A DNA stretch of 64,000 bases from Tectiglobus sp965223355 (GCA_965223355.1 CBDCWE010000003.1:1736001-1800000), one strand, 5' to 3'. Positions 25,214 through 33,246 are shown, numbered from the stretch's first letter. Notes: a model not told the origin generated them from the letters alone. Program-made: numbers and translations.

Positions 25214-26062
25214 ATGCAAACACAGAGCCTAACGCAAAAGCTGGCCAACCCGACGCGCTTCATGGCGCTGTCGGGCGCGGTCCTGCCGATCCTAGCGGTG
25301 TTGGCTGCCGCCACCTTGGCGATCGGCATGTATTTGGCGTTTGTCGTGGCGCCGGTCGACTATCAGCAGGGCCATACCGTCAAGATCATGTTCGTGCATG
25401 TGCCGAGCGCCTGGCTGGCGATGATGGGCTATGCGTTCATCGCGCTGTCGAGCTTCGGCTATCTGGTGTTTCGCCATCCGCTCGCGGACGTATCGGCCAA
25501 GGCTGCAGCGCCAATCGGTGCAGCGTTCACGCTGCTGGCGCTGGTGACCGGTTCGCTGTGGGGCAAGCCGATGTGGGGGACCTACTGGGTCTGGGACGCG
25601 CGCCTGACGTCGGTATTGGTGCTGTTGTTCCTCTACTTGGGTCTCATCGCACTTCGAAATTCGCTCGAAGACGAAACGCTTGCTGGCAAGCAGACGGCGG
25701 TGTTGGCCATCGTCGGCGTGATCATACTGCCGTTCATCAAGATTTCGGTCGAGGGTCTCAGTGTACCGTGGCTCGGTATTGAATTGCCGAGCTGGAATAC
25801 GCTCCATCAACCCTCCAGCGTCCTGCGATCCGATGGACCGACGATCCATTCGTCGATCCTGCTGCCGCTGCTGGTCAATGCTCTGGGCTTTACGTTGATG
25901 TTCTTTGCCATGCATTTAAAAGCGATGCGCAATGAAGTGCTGCGGCGGCGGGTCAATGCGCTGACGATCGCGGAAGTCTCGCGCGCGCGATCGACAGACA
26001 CGGCGGCAACAGACACGGCGACGGCGCCGAACGCCAACCAGGTGCAAAAGCAGAATGTTTGA
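25214..26062 (+). CDS. ccmC: Heme ABC transporter permease CcmC
   Basis: 282 residues, somewhat longer than usual because of a Thr/Ala-rich C-terminal tail after residue 250. It has the six-span HCC-type layout, and the Trp-rich periplasmic heme-handling motif is visible as PMWGTYWVWDARLTSVLVL. Periplasmic histidines expected for heme coordination occur near FVHVPSAWLAMMGY and SWNTLHQPSSVLR. CcmC loads heme onto CcmE. A 94-base gap separates it from ccmB, longer than in most ccm operons, and its last codons overlap ccmD by eight bases. Confidence 0.96.
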   Translation: MQTQSLTQKLANPTRFMALSGAVLPILAVLAAATLAIGMYLAFVVAPVDYQQGHTVKIMFVHVPSAWLAMMGYAFIALSSFGYLVFRHPLADVSAKAAAPIGAAFTLLALVTGSLWGKPMWGTYWVWDARLTSVLVLLFLYLGLIALRNSLEDETLAGKQTAVLAIVGVIILPFIKISVEGLSVPWLGIELPSWNTLHQPSSVLRSDGPTIHSSILLPLLVNALGFTLMFFAMHLKAMRNEVLRRRVNALTIAEVSRARSTDTAATDTATAPNANQVQKQNV

Positions 26063-26222
26063 TTTCGGAAAGCATGCCGTATTTATCTGGGGCTCTTATG
26101 GGGCGGTGTTGATCGTACTGGGTGGGCTGATTGTGTGGCTGATCGGCGATGGCCGAAAGTTGGCGGCAAAGATCGCCGCGTTTGAAAAGCGCGGTGTGAC
26201 ACGACGCTCGGGTGGCGCTTGA
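26055..26222 (+). CDS. ccmD: Heme exporter protein CcmD
   Basis: 55 residues. It begins MFDFGKHAVFIWGSYGAV, followed by a single membrane helix (VLIVLGGLIVWLI) and a basic cytoplasmic tail (GDGRKLAAKIAAFEKRGVTRR). Small size, one span, aromatic start and position between ccmC and ccmG identify CcmD, which stabilises the CcmABC-CcmE complex. It overlaps ccmC by eight bases, and its stop (26220-26222) precedes the ccmG ATG by eight bases. Confidence 0.93.
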   Translation: MFDFGKHAVFIWGSYGAVLIVLGGLIVWLIGDGRKLAAKIAAFEKRGVTRRSGGA

Positions 26223-26230
26223 GGGCGGTG

Positions 26231-26857
26231 ATGATGGCGGACCAAACCTCAAGTGATCGCGTTCGACGACGACCACGGCGTGGCTTGGTTTGGCTGGTTG
26301 CGCCGCTCGTCATTTTCGTCGGCATGGCGATTATATTTGCGTTCGCGCTTATGACAGGTGACCCATCGCGCTTACCTTCGGCGTTGATTGGTAAGGCCGC
26401 ACCGGACTACGACTTTCCGCCGCTCTCCGGCTTGTTGCGCGACGGCCAACCGGTTGCAGGGTTTGGCAAGGCCGACCGGGTTGGCGGCGACGTCGCAGTT
26501 ATCAATTTCTTTGCGTCGTGGTGCGTGCCGTGCCGGACCGAACATCCGGTGCTCGAAAAATTAAAGGCCGAAACCGGCGTGCGCATGGTCGGTATCAACT
26601 ATAAGGACCCGGCGCCCGGCGGGCTGCGGTTTCTTGGCGAACTCGGCAATCCCTACGATCAGGTCGGCACCGACGGCAATGGCCGCGGCGCCATCGAGTG
26701 GGGCGTCTACGGCATGCCGGAAACGTTCGTGATCGATGGGCGCGGACGGATCGTGTTCAAGCACGTCGGGCCGATCAGCAACGACAGTCTGAGGCGGCTG
26801 GTGATCCCCGCCATCGAAAAGACACGAAAGGCGGCGCACAAGCTGCCAAAGGACTAG
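26231..26857 (+). CDS. ccmG: Thiol:disulfide interchange protein CcmG/DsbE
   Basis: 208 residues from ATG 26231 (ATG 26234 is equally possible). A basic cytoplasmic start precedes one membrane span (LVWLVAPLVIFVGMAIIFAFAL). The periplasmic thioredoxin fold carries the active site FFASWCVPCRTEHP, the GINYKDPAPGGLRFL insertion typical of CcmG and the cis-Pro segment GVYGMPETFVID. It reduces the CXXCH thiols of apocytochrome c. It is the last gene of ccmABCDG. The stop codon TAG belongs to the CTAG flank of a solo hairpin-1 element. Confidence 0.95.
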   Translation: MMADQTSSDRVRRRPRRGLVWLVAPLVIFVGMAIIFAFALMTGDPSRLPSALIGKAAPDYDFPPLSGLLRDGQPVAGFGKADRVGGDVAVINFFASWCVPCRTEHPVLEKLKAETGVRMVGINYKDPAPGGLRFLGELGNPYDQVGTDGNGRGAIEWGVYGMPETFVIDGRGRIVFKHVGPISNDSLRRLVIPAIEKTRKAAHKLPKD

Positions 26858-26917
26858 ATCATCGTGCTTTAAGTTGGAACCGCAATAGCGGTTCCAACTT
26901 AAAGCACGATGATCTAG
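26854..26917. repeat. Solo hairpin-1 element at the ccmG stop codon
   Basis: A nearly perfect 64-bp palindrome from CTAG to CTAG, centre CCGC-AATA-GCGG. It is hairpin 1 of the MITE-like family with the same GATCATCGTGC end on both sides, and hairpin 2 is absent. It could fold as a long terminator-like stem for ccmG and, from the other strand, for the convergent acyl-CoA dehydrogenase gene. Confidence 0.9.
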
Positions 26918-26938
26918 CGGGTCTGGTTTGCATTTCGA

Positions 26939-28081
26939 TCAAATGCCGATCTGGCGGGCGACGAGATCCTTCATGACTTCGGTGCTACCGCCGCCGATTG
27001 AGAGGATTTTCGATTCACGGAAGATGCGTTCGACCTTGTTGCCGCGAATGATGCCGGCGCCACCGTGAATCTGGACGGCATCAGCGGCAACCTTTTCATG
27101 CTCGGTGCCAACGAACGCCTTGAGCCGTGAAATATCGGGGACCGCGGCATCGCCCTGCCGGACCTTCCAAATGCAGGTGTCGAGCATGGCTTCCATAGCC
27201 TGAATGCGGATCGTCATGTCGACCAGCTTGTGACGGACGACCTGGTGGTCGCGCAGGAACCGGCCGAAGGCCCGGCGTTGGTGGGCGTAGCGCAGTGTTT
27301 CCTGGTAGGCGCACCTGGTGATGCCAAGCACGGATGCGGCAATGCCGAGGCGCTCGAGATTGAAGTTTTCCATGATGACCTTGAAGCCGCGGTTTTGTTC
27401 ACCAATGATGTTGGTGGCCGGAACGCGGCAGTTGTCAAAATGTACGATGGCGGTGTCGGACGTCCACCAACCAGCCTTTTTCATCGGTGTCTGGGTCAGG
27501 CCCGGGGTGTCGCGCGGAATGAGTAACACCGAAATGCCGTGGCGCCCATCCTCGCCCGTGCGCACCGCCGTCGTATAGTAGTCGGCACGCACGCCGTTGG
27601 AGATGAACGCCTTTTCACCGTTGACGATATAGTCGTCGCCGGCACGGTCAGCGCGGGTGATGATGTTGGCTACATCCGAGCCGGCATTCGGTTCCGAGAT
27701 CGCGAGGCAGATGATCCTTTCGCCCGACAGGACCCGGGGCCCGATCGCCTGTTTGAGGTCTTCGGGGCCGTGCTTGATGATCGGCGGCAGGCCGATGCCG
27801 TGCACCATCAGGCCAACGCGGACGCCCGCAAAGCCGGTGCGCGCCAGCTCTTCGCGGACCATGCAATAGTGCAAGACGTCGCCGCCGGCGCCGCCGTATT
27901 CCTCCGGAAAGCCGATGCCGAGCATGCCGGCTTCGCCAGCCTTCACAAAGAGTTCGCGCGGGAATTCGCCGGCCTCCTCCCAGGCTTCACCGTTGGGCAG
28001 GATCTCGCGTTCGCAAAAGCGGACGATCTGATCGCGGAGGGCATCGTCTTCCTCGGTGTAGATGGCGCTGCGCAGAGACAT
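26939..28081 (-). CDS. Acyl-CoA dehydrogenase family protein
   Basis: 380 residues from the ATG at 28081 (MSLRSAIYTEEDD); a start nine codons earlier is less likely. Signatures are intact: GFPEEYGGAGGD, ICLAISEPNAGSDVANIITRA, GEKAFISNGVRADYYTTAVRTG, RCAYQETLRYAHQRRAFGRFLRDHQ, and the C-terminal QIHGGAGIIRGNKVERIFRESKILSIGGGSTEVMKDLVARQIGI. It would oxidise an acyl-CoA at the alpha-beta position with FAD and pass electrons to ETF. It is divergent from a thiolase-fold/DUF35 pair, which suggests an acyl-CoA side-chain degradation context, but the substrate is not evident. Confidence 0.93.
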   Translation of the reverse strand: MSLRSAIYTEEDDALRDQIVRFCEREILPNGEAWEEAGEFPRELFVKAGEAGMLGIGFPEEYGGAGGDVLHYCMVREELARTGFAGVRVGLMVHGIGLPPIIKHGPEDLKQAIGPRVLSGERIICLAISEPNAGSDVANIITRADRAGDDYIVNGEKAFISNGVRADYYTTAVRTGEDGRHGISVLLIPRDTPGLTQTPMKKAGWWTSDTAIVHFDNCRVPATNIIGEQNRGFKVIMENFNLERLGIAASVLGITRCAYQETLRYAHQRRAFGRFLRDHQVVRHKLVDMTIRIQAMEAMLDTCIWKVRQGDAAVPDISRLKAFVGTEHEKVAADAVQIHGGAGIIRGNKVERIFRESKILSIGGGSTEVMKDLVARQIGI

Positions 28082-28264
28082 CGGCTTGGGCTCCCATCTC
28101 GGATACAATGGGTTGATGGGCAGGCTCGGTCACGGCCGCCTTGGGCGGGTCCGCCTCGCCTGCCCGCTCCGCCTCCCGACCGCCCCGAGAAGCGCATCTT
28201 TGGCCGGCCGGCAACAGGAGCGGGATGGTTCCGGCTCAGTCTGAAAGGCTCGTGGTCTCAATCA

Positions 28265-28494
28265 CCTAAAATGGTGTATTCAGACGCTCAGATTTGGTCT
28301 GTGCCAAGGCGCGGTGGTGATGCTGGCACATCATAAGGCCGCCGCAACGCTGGCATCAGGCCAAATCTGAGCGCCTTCGGTGCGCTGCCCTGGCCCGTGA
28401 GGGCGTCAGCCGCGCTCACCATAGCGCACGCTATGCTTGCGCACGCCTTCCTGCTCACGAACCAGGGCAGCGCATCTCAATGCGCCATTTTAGG
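28265..28494. repeat. 230-bp element with 10-bp terminal inverted repeats
   Basis: Ends CCTAAAATGG and CCATTTTAGG are perfect inverted repeats. Inside are two more large stems: one near GCTCAGATTTGG / CCAAATCTGAGC, and GCGCTGCCCTGG...GTGAG pairing with CTCAC...CCAGGGCAGCGC over about 20 bp. No coding capacity. A fragment recurs inverted at 42654-42720, so it is a dispersed MITE-like element. It fills most of the 598-bp gap between the acyl-CoA dehydrogenase and thiolase genes. Confidence 0.75.
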
Positions 28495-28679
28495 CGATAC
28501 AGACCACTAGGCCAGAATTGCAATACGGAAAACCGATGATGGAGATCAGCAGGCCGGCAATCGGCTGGCGGCTGGCTTTCATCATCCCCATGATCGCGAC
28601 GTCATCGGTGGCTGTGTAGTCTGGCATTGTTACCAGCGTTACCAGCCAGAAAACCCCGACCTTGGGAGACAGCGGACGA

Positions 28680-29849
28680 ATGAGTCTCAATGGACAAGCC
28701 TATATCGCGGGGGTCTACGAGCACCCGACGCGCAGGGCGATCGACAAATCACTGCCGGAACTTCATGCCGACGTGGCCAAAGGCGCGCTTGCGGATGCCG
28801 GCCTCAGCCACACCGACGTTGACGGCTACTTCTGCGCCGGCGATGCACCGGGTCTCGGCCCCATCAACATGGTTGACTATCTCGGACTCAAGCCGAAGTT
28901 CGTGGATTCGACGGATACTGGCGGTTCGTCCTATGTCGTGCACGTCGAGCATGCGGTGCAGGCGATCGCCATGGGCCGCTGCAGGATCGCGTTGATTACG
29001 CTGGCCGGTCGTCCGGCCGCAGAAGGCATGGCGACGGGCACGGCGCCACGGGTCTATAACCAGTCGGCACCCGACGTTCAGTTCGAGTTTCCGTTCGCGC
29101 CTGTGGTCACCAACATGTACGCCATGGCCGCGATGCGGCACATGCACGAATACGGAACGACGTCGGAACAGCTCGCCTGGATCCGCGTCGCCGCATCGAC
29201 CCACGCCCAATACAACGAGCACGCCATGCGCCGCGAGGTGGTAACGGTCGAAGACGTGATCAACTCGCCGATGATCACAACGCCATTGCACCGGCTTGAC
29301 TGCTGCGTGATTTCCGATGGCGGCGGCGCGCTCGTGGTCGTGCACCCCGATGTTGCAAACGAGATCAAGCGGCCGAAGGTCAAGGTTCGCGGTGTCGCCA
29401 GCGCCGTCAAAGGTCAGGACAGCGGCGCAGTCGACCTGACCTATACGGCCGGTCGCTTCACCGGACCGCGCGCATTCGAGGAGGCCGCCGTAACGCCGGC
29501 TGACATCAAATATGCCTCGATCTATGACAGCTTTACGATCACGGTGCTGTTGCAGCTCGAAGACATCGGTTTCTGCGCCAAAGGGGACGGCGGCAAATTC
29601 GTCGCCGACGGCAACCTGATTTCCGGTGTCGGCAAACTGCCGTTCAACACTGACGGCGGAGGTTTGTGCAACAACCATCCGGCAAACCGGGGCGGGATGA
29701 CCAAGGTCATCGAAGCCGTTCGGCAGCTGCGCGGCGAAGCTCACCCCAAGGTGCAGGTGCCAAACTGTGATCTGGCGCTGGCGCACGGCACCGGCGGTTC
29801 GATCGGAACCCGGCACTGCAGCTCAACCCTGATCCTGGAACGGGAGTAA
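28680..29849 (+). CDS. Thiolase-fold protein (acetyl-CoA acetyltransferase-like), no canonical Cys
   Basis: 389 residues from the ATG at 28680 after GGGAGACAG. Fold signatures are clear: LHADVAKGALADAGLSHTDVDGYFCAG, GGALVVVHPDVA, KYASIYDSFTITVLLQLED and the final HGTGGSIGTRHCSSTLIL. At the position of the thiolase nucleophile (usually CASG) the sequence reads STDTGGSSYVVH, without Cys. The gene is followed six bases later by a DUF35 Zn-ribbon/OB protein. This combination is known from SCP-x/Ltp2-type proteins, where the thiolase-fold partner works as a retro-aldolase with DUF35. Aldolase activity is therefore at least as likely as thiolysis. Confidence 0.88.
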   Translation: MSLNGQAYIAGVYEHPTRRAIDKSLPELHADVAKGALADAGLSHTDVDGYFCAGDAPGLGPINMVDYLGLKPKFVDSTDTGGSSYVVHVEHAVQAIAMGRCRIALITLAGRPAAEGMATGTAPRVYNQSAPDVQFEFPFAPVVTNMYAMAAMRHMHEYGTTSEQLAWIRVAASTHAQYNEHAMRREVVTVEDVINSPMITTPLHRLDCCVISDGGGALVVVHPDVANEIKRPKVKVRGVASAVKGQDSGAVDLTYTAGRFTGPRAFEEAAVTPADIKYASIYDSFTITVLLQLEDIGFCAKGDGGKFVADGNLISGVGKLPFNTDGGGLCNNHPANRGGMTKVIEAVRQLRGEAHPKVQVPNCDLALAHGTGGSIGTRHCSSTLILERE

Positions 29850-29854
29850 GCCCG

Positions 29855-30244
29855 ATGAGTGAACAACGAACAATCGCTTCTCCTACACCCAATCCGGAAA
29901 CCCAGGTATTTTGGGATGCTGCCGAGAACGGCGAGCTGATGCTCAAGAAATGCGATGACTGCGGCAAGTTCCACTACTATCCGCGTTCGATCTGTCCGCA
30001 TTGTTTTTCAGATAAGACGACGTGGACAAAGGCAGCGGGCACCGGCGAGGTCTATAGTTTTTCGGTGATGAAGCGCTCGAAGATCCCTTATGCGATTGCC
30101 TATGTTGCGCTGGATGAGGGCGTCAAGATGATGACCAACATCGTCGACACCGATCTCGATGCGATTGCGATCGGACAACGGGTCAAGGTGGTGTTCAAAC
30201 CCACTAAAGATGGACCGCCGGTGCCGATGTTCACACCTGTCTAG
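29855..30244 (+). CDS. Zn-ribbon / OB-fold protein (DUF35), partner of thiolase-fold protein
   Basis: 129 residues. The N-terminal rubredoxin-like Zn ribbon has CDDCGKFHYYPRSICPHC (four Cys in two CxxC pairs), followed by the OB-fold signature TGEVYSFSVMKRSKIPYAIAYVALDEGVKMMTNIVD and IGQRVKVVF. DUF35 proteins bind acyl-CoA and form complexes with thiolase-fold enzymes or MaoC hydratases. The start lies six bases after the upstream gene's stop, so the two are almost certainly one operon and one complex. Confidence 0.93.
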   Translation: MSEQRTIASPTPNPETQVFWDAAENGELMLKKCDDCGKFHYYPRSICPHCFSDKTTWTKAAGTGEVYSFSVMKRSKIPYAIAYVALDEGVKMMTNIVDTDLDAIAIGQRVKVVFKPTKDGPPVPMFTPV

Positions 30245-30404
30245 GCCTTGTCCGCCGTAGGCGGAAACACCGTGCCGCCCCGCTCCCCCGCGCTGAGGAT
30301 CAGGTCGTGAGGTTGTCATGAAAAGATCGGCAGGCGTGTGGCACACCGTCTGCCGAAACACTTTCTGAGCGGTCTTATTGAGAAGTCTTACTGTGAGGTC
30401 TGGC

Positions 30405-31004
30405 GTGCGCGAACATCCAACCGTTGATCCCGACCTGCGGCCGGTCCGTCCGTTTTATTTCTTGCGCCACGGCGAGACGCAGTTCAACCTGGAGCGGAAG
30501 TTTCAAGGCAGCATTGATGTGCCGCTCAATCCGACCGGTGTGGCGCAGGCCAAGCGGGCCTCCGAGGTTTTGGCGGCACACGCGTTCAGCCGGATTGTGT
30601 CGAGCCCGGCCAATCGCGTGTTGAAGACGGCCTGTTTCACGGCCGAGGCAACGGGCGCGCCCATGCATGTCGACAGCGATTTGATGGAGTTCAACGTCGG
30701 CAGTTTCGAAGGCCTGTGTGTTGTCACGACGAAAGCGCGGCATGGCCTTGGCGAGCACGAGTCCTTCATGTCGATCCTGCCGGACGATGCAGAAAAATGG
30801 CATGAGTTTGTGCCGCGGATTTGCGCGTCGGTTCGCCGGTGGACCGACAAGCATCCCGATGAGGTGCTGTTGATCGCTGCCCACGGCCTGGTTTTCCGAG
30901 CGTTAGCGGTGACGCTCACCGGTGAGGCCCTAACAAGTCAGAATGCAGAACCCTATTATTTTCATAGCGATGGCGGCGACTGGCGCGTTGACAAGCTTGG
31001 GTAA
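30405..31004 (+). CDS. Histidine phosphatase (phosphoglycerate mutase-like) family protein
   Basis: About 199 residues. The start is uncertain: GTG at 30405 or 30393, or TTG at 30378, none with a strong ribosome-binding site. The catalytic motif is FLRHGETQFNLERKFQGSIDVPLNPTGVAQA, with the phospho-accepting His in RHGE. Later elements are IVSSPANRVLKTACFTAEATG, LMEFNVGSFEGL (in place of LRE...GxWEG) and LLIAAHGLVFRAL with the second catalytic His. The DVPLNPTG region resembles cofactor-dependent or GpmB/CobC-like phosphatases; substrate unknown. Possibly co-transcribed with the DUF35 gene 160 bases upstream. Confidence 0.9.
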   Translation: MREHPTVDPDLRPVRPFYFLRHGETQFNLERKFQGSIDVPLNPTGVAQAKRASEVLAAHAFSRIVSSPANRVLKTACFTAEATGAPMHVDSDLMEFNVGSFEGLCVVTTKARHGLGEHESFMSILPDDAEKWHEFVPRICASVRRWTDKHPDEVLLIAAHGLVFRALAVTLTGEALTSQNAEPYYFHSDGGDWRVDKLG

Positions 31005-31206
31005 TGCTCAGGGCCGCAATGCAACTGGTTGCCGGTTGTCAAATTCTGCGGGCGCGCAATGATATCGCCAGTGGTTGGGCACGGCCGGCGATCGGGGAGG
31101 ATTTCGGTCCGTTCGATTTAGGGTCCCCGTTGGGGGATCCCGTAAACCCCACGTCTTCGGGCAGCATGGAAGTGATGCGGCAAGGGAAGTTTGGCGAGGA
31201 TTTGTG

Positions 31207-32490
31207 ATGCTCAACGACCGATACGGCAATGCGCTCTCAACGTCGTCCGAGGCGGCGCGGGACGCTTACATTGAAGGTGTCGATTGCGTGATTGCGGCCA
31301 ATGCCGGCGCGGAGGCAGCCTTTCGGCGCGCGATTGCGGCTGATGCGGGTTTCGCATTGGCGCATGTCGGACTGGCGCGGGCATTGCAGATCGAGGCACG
31401 CGGTGGCGAGGCCATAACGGCCATGGCCACGGCAAAGTCGCTGACGGCCGGTATTTTGCAACGCGAACAAAGCCATGTCGCGGCCATGGATCTGCTGATC
31501 GGGGGCAACTCCGCCGCTGCTTATCGGGCGATTTGCGAACATCTCGACGATTACCCGCGGGACGCCGTCCTGACACAGCCCTGCACGAGTGTGTTCGGCC
31601 TCATTGGCTTCAGCGGCAAGGCCGGGCGGGAGGCTGAAATGCTGGCCTTCATGCACCGCCTGGCGCCCTATTACACCGACGACTGGTGGTTTAATTCACA
31701 ATATGCCTTCGCGCAGGTCGAAGCCGGGCAAAAGGACACCTCGCTCAAGACGATCGAGATGGCACTGGCGCAGAACCCGCGCAACGCGCACGGTGCCCAC
31801 ATTAAGGCGCATATTCACTACGAACGGGGTGAAACGGACACCGGTCTTCGGTATATCGATCAGTGGCGCAATGACTATGACAAACAGGCGCCGCTTCATT
31901 GTCATATCTCCTGGCACGTTGCGCTGTGGGCGCTTGAGACCGGGGATGAGGACCGCGCATGGGCGGTTATCGACAACGACGTCAAACCCGGCGGCGCCTG
32001 GGGACCACCGATCAACGTGCTAACGGATACAGCGTCATTTCTGCTGCGCGCAGAGATGGCCGGTGCCCGGCAGCGGCCGCAGCTCTGGCGTGAGATTAGC
32101 GATTATGCGGCAAAGTTTTTCCCGAACCCGGGGATTGCGTTTGCCGATGTGCACGCAGCACTGGCGCACGCGATGGCCGGTGAGGCCGAACGGATCGCGA
32201 AGATCATTGCCGATGCCAAGGGCCCGGCCGCCGATATGGTCAAACCGATGGCCGAAGCTTTCGCCGCCTTTGCCGAGCAGAACTGGCGCGGCGTGATCGA
32301 TAAATTGGTGCCGACAATGGCCGAACACGAGCGCATTGGCGGCAGCCGGGCGCAGCGTGATCTCATCGAGTTTGCATTGGTGTGCGCGCTGCTCAAGGCG
32401 AACCGTGTGGACGAAGCCCAACGCCTGCTGGTCATGCGTCGTCCCGCCAAGTTATCAGCGCATGGCGTTGCCGGGCTCGGAGACCTCTGA
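31207..32490 (+). CDS. TPR-repeat protein (tetratricopeptide superfamily)
   Basis: 427 residues from ATG 31207, with GGCGAGGA upstream. Helix pairs with TPR spacing occur throughout: AEAAFRRAIAADAGFALAHVGLARALQIEARGGEA, DTSLKTIEMALAQNPRNAHGAHIKAHIHYERGETDTGLRYID and an alternating Ala-rich C-terminal half. The overall pattern (LQREQSHVAAMDLLIGGN, HCHISWHVALWALETGD) matches the 'tetratricopeptide repeat protein 38' family of proteobacteria, whose role is unknown. No signal peptide, so probably cytosolic. It follows the histidine phosphatase gene by 200 bases, with no other gene between. Confidence 0.85.
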   Translation: MLNDRYGNALSTSSEAARDAYIEGVDCVIAANAGAEAAFRRAIAADAGFALAHVGLARALQIEARGGEAITAMATAKSLTAGILQREQSHVAAMDLLIGGNSAAAYRAICEHLDDYPRDAVLTQPCTSVFGLIGFSGKAGREAEMLAFMHRLAPYYTDDWWFNSQYAFAQVEAGQKDTSLKTIEMALAQNPRNAHGAHIKAHIHYERGETDTGLRYIDQWRNDYDKQAPLHCHISWHVALWALETGDEDRAWAVIDNDVKPGGAWGPPINVLTDTASFLLRAEMAGARQRPQLWREISDYAAKFFPNPGIAFADVHAALAHAMAGEAERIAKIIADAKGPAADMVKPMAEAFAAFAEQNWRGVIDKLVPTMAEHERIGGSRAQRDLIEFALVCALLKANRVDEAQRLLVMRRPAKLSAHGVAGLGDL

Positions 32491-32504
32491 ACACGGCACG
32501 GGTT

Positions 32505-32640
32505 TCCAAAGGGCAACTCCCTTTGGTCGGGTCGTTAGGGGCGAAGCCCCTGACATTTCGCCATATCATGGCGATCCATGCGGGCCTTTCAGCCCCGCAA
32601 ACACCCCGACCAGGGAAGGATTTCCCGGACCAGAATATGT
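32505..32640 (+). repeat. Modular intergenic hairpin repeat
   Basis: Hairpin chain TCCAAAGGGCAACTCCCTTTGG, TTAGGGGCGAAGCCCCTGA, ATCATGGCGATCCATGC, GCGGGCCTTTCAGCCCCGC and CCAGGGAAGGATTTCCCGG. It begins 15 bases after the TPR gene and may double as its transcription end. Confidence 0.75.
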
Positions 32641-32746
32641 TCAGCGCGCCGAGAAATTTCCACATCTTGTCCACATACCGTGCAACCCGCGATGATCGGG
32701 GTCCACAGCCATGACCGAGTCTGATGTAAGGGAAGCCGCCAACGTC

Positions 32747-32930
32747 GGTGTGGGCTGACCTCGGGGCATCGAGATTGTCAGCCACACCGCCCATTGGCAG
32801 GTCCATCCACGTGCAGGGTCAGCTGGTTACGCTTCGCCTGCGGATGGGCCGGTCGCCACGGCAGCGTCCAGGGTGAGCGCTGCTTGGCAGTTGAAAACGG
32901 AGCGGCTCTCCAATCGAGGGCCGTTTTTGT
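32747..32930 (+). ncRNA. Candidate structured RNA with intrinsic terminator
   Basis: Four consecutive stable stems in a 184-base non-coding stretch: 32747-32788 (GGTGTGGGCTGAC / GTCAGCCACACC with inner CTCG/CGAG), 32803-32847 (CCATCC...GCAGG / CCTGCGGATGG), 32861-32883 (GCAGCG / CGCTGC) and 32896-32929 (AACGG...GGCTCTC / GAGGGCC...GTT) followed by TTTTTG. The last looks like a Rho-independent terminator. It matches no RNA family I can identify; I checked the expected cores of SRP RNA, tmRNA and RNase P by eye. The 5' end is not defined and could lie up to 100 bases further upstream. Confidence 0.4.
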
Positions 32931-32950
32931 TTCCAGCTCGAAACAGATCA

Positions 32951-32994
32951 GAGTCGACTCACCCATTCAAGCATATTAATGTCGAATATCGACA
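32951..32994. promoter_or_regulatory. Two palindromes upstream of the RHH-like gene, possible operator
   Basis: GAGTCGACTC (32951-32960) and TGTCGA-ATA-TCGACA (32980-32994) share the TCGA core; their centres are about 31 bp apart, close to three helical turns. They end 19 bases before the ATG of a small RHH-like protein, the usual position for autoregulation. Confidence 0.4.
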
Positions 32995-33013
32995 TAAAAA
33001 TGCGTAGTGTGCC

Positions 33014-33220
33014 ATGTCGGGGGCTCCCAAAAAGCAACAAACCGTGCAGATCCGGATGAGCGTTTCCGCCAAGCTCCATCGTTTTCTCGGTCATCTCGCC
33101 AGGACGACGACCATGGGGGCATCGGAGAACGACGTGGCGTTGTTTGTGTTGACCAGGGAATTGGAGGCTTTACGCCAGACCGAGACCTATAGGTGCGACC
33201 TATCAGGCGACGACGACTGA
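33014..33220 (+). CDS. Small ribbon-helix-helix-like protein (68 residues)
   Basis: Reads as one strand and two helices: KKQQTVQIRMSVSAKLHRFLGHLARTTTMGASENDVALFVLTRELEALRQTETYR. The strand TVQIRMS followed by a helix and then ENDVALFVLTREL is the shape of MetJ/Arc/CopG DNA-binding proteins. I recognise no closer family. There is no toxin-like gene directly after it; the next 1 kb holds only repeats. The dyads just upstream fit an autorepressor. Evidence is pattern only, so function stays provisional. Confidence 0.6.
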   Translation: MSGAPKKQQTVQIRMSVSAKLHRFLGHLARTTTMGASENDVALFVLTRELEALRQTETYRCDLSGDDD

Positions 33221-33246
33221 GGACTGCCGGGCGGCTCGGTCGCTCT

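Noticed and set aside
28749..29816. Minus-strand open frame of 355 codons opposite the thiolase-fold gene
   Set aside because: Shadow frame; the plus strand encodes conserved motifs along the whole length.
32747..32930. SRP RNA, tmRNA or RNase P RNA
   Set aside because: I looked for the SRP GGAAGG...AGCAGCC core, tmRNA acceptor/T-loop ends and RNase P conserved cores and found none. 6S RNA is not excluded but cannot be shown by eye.
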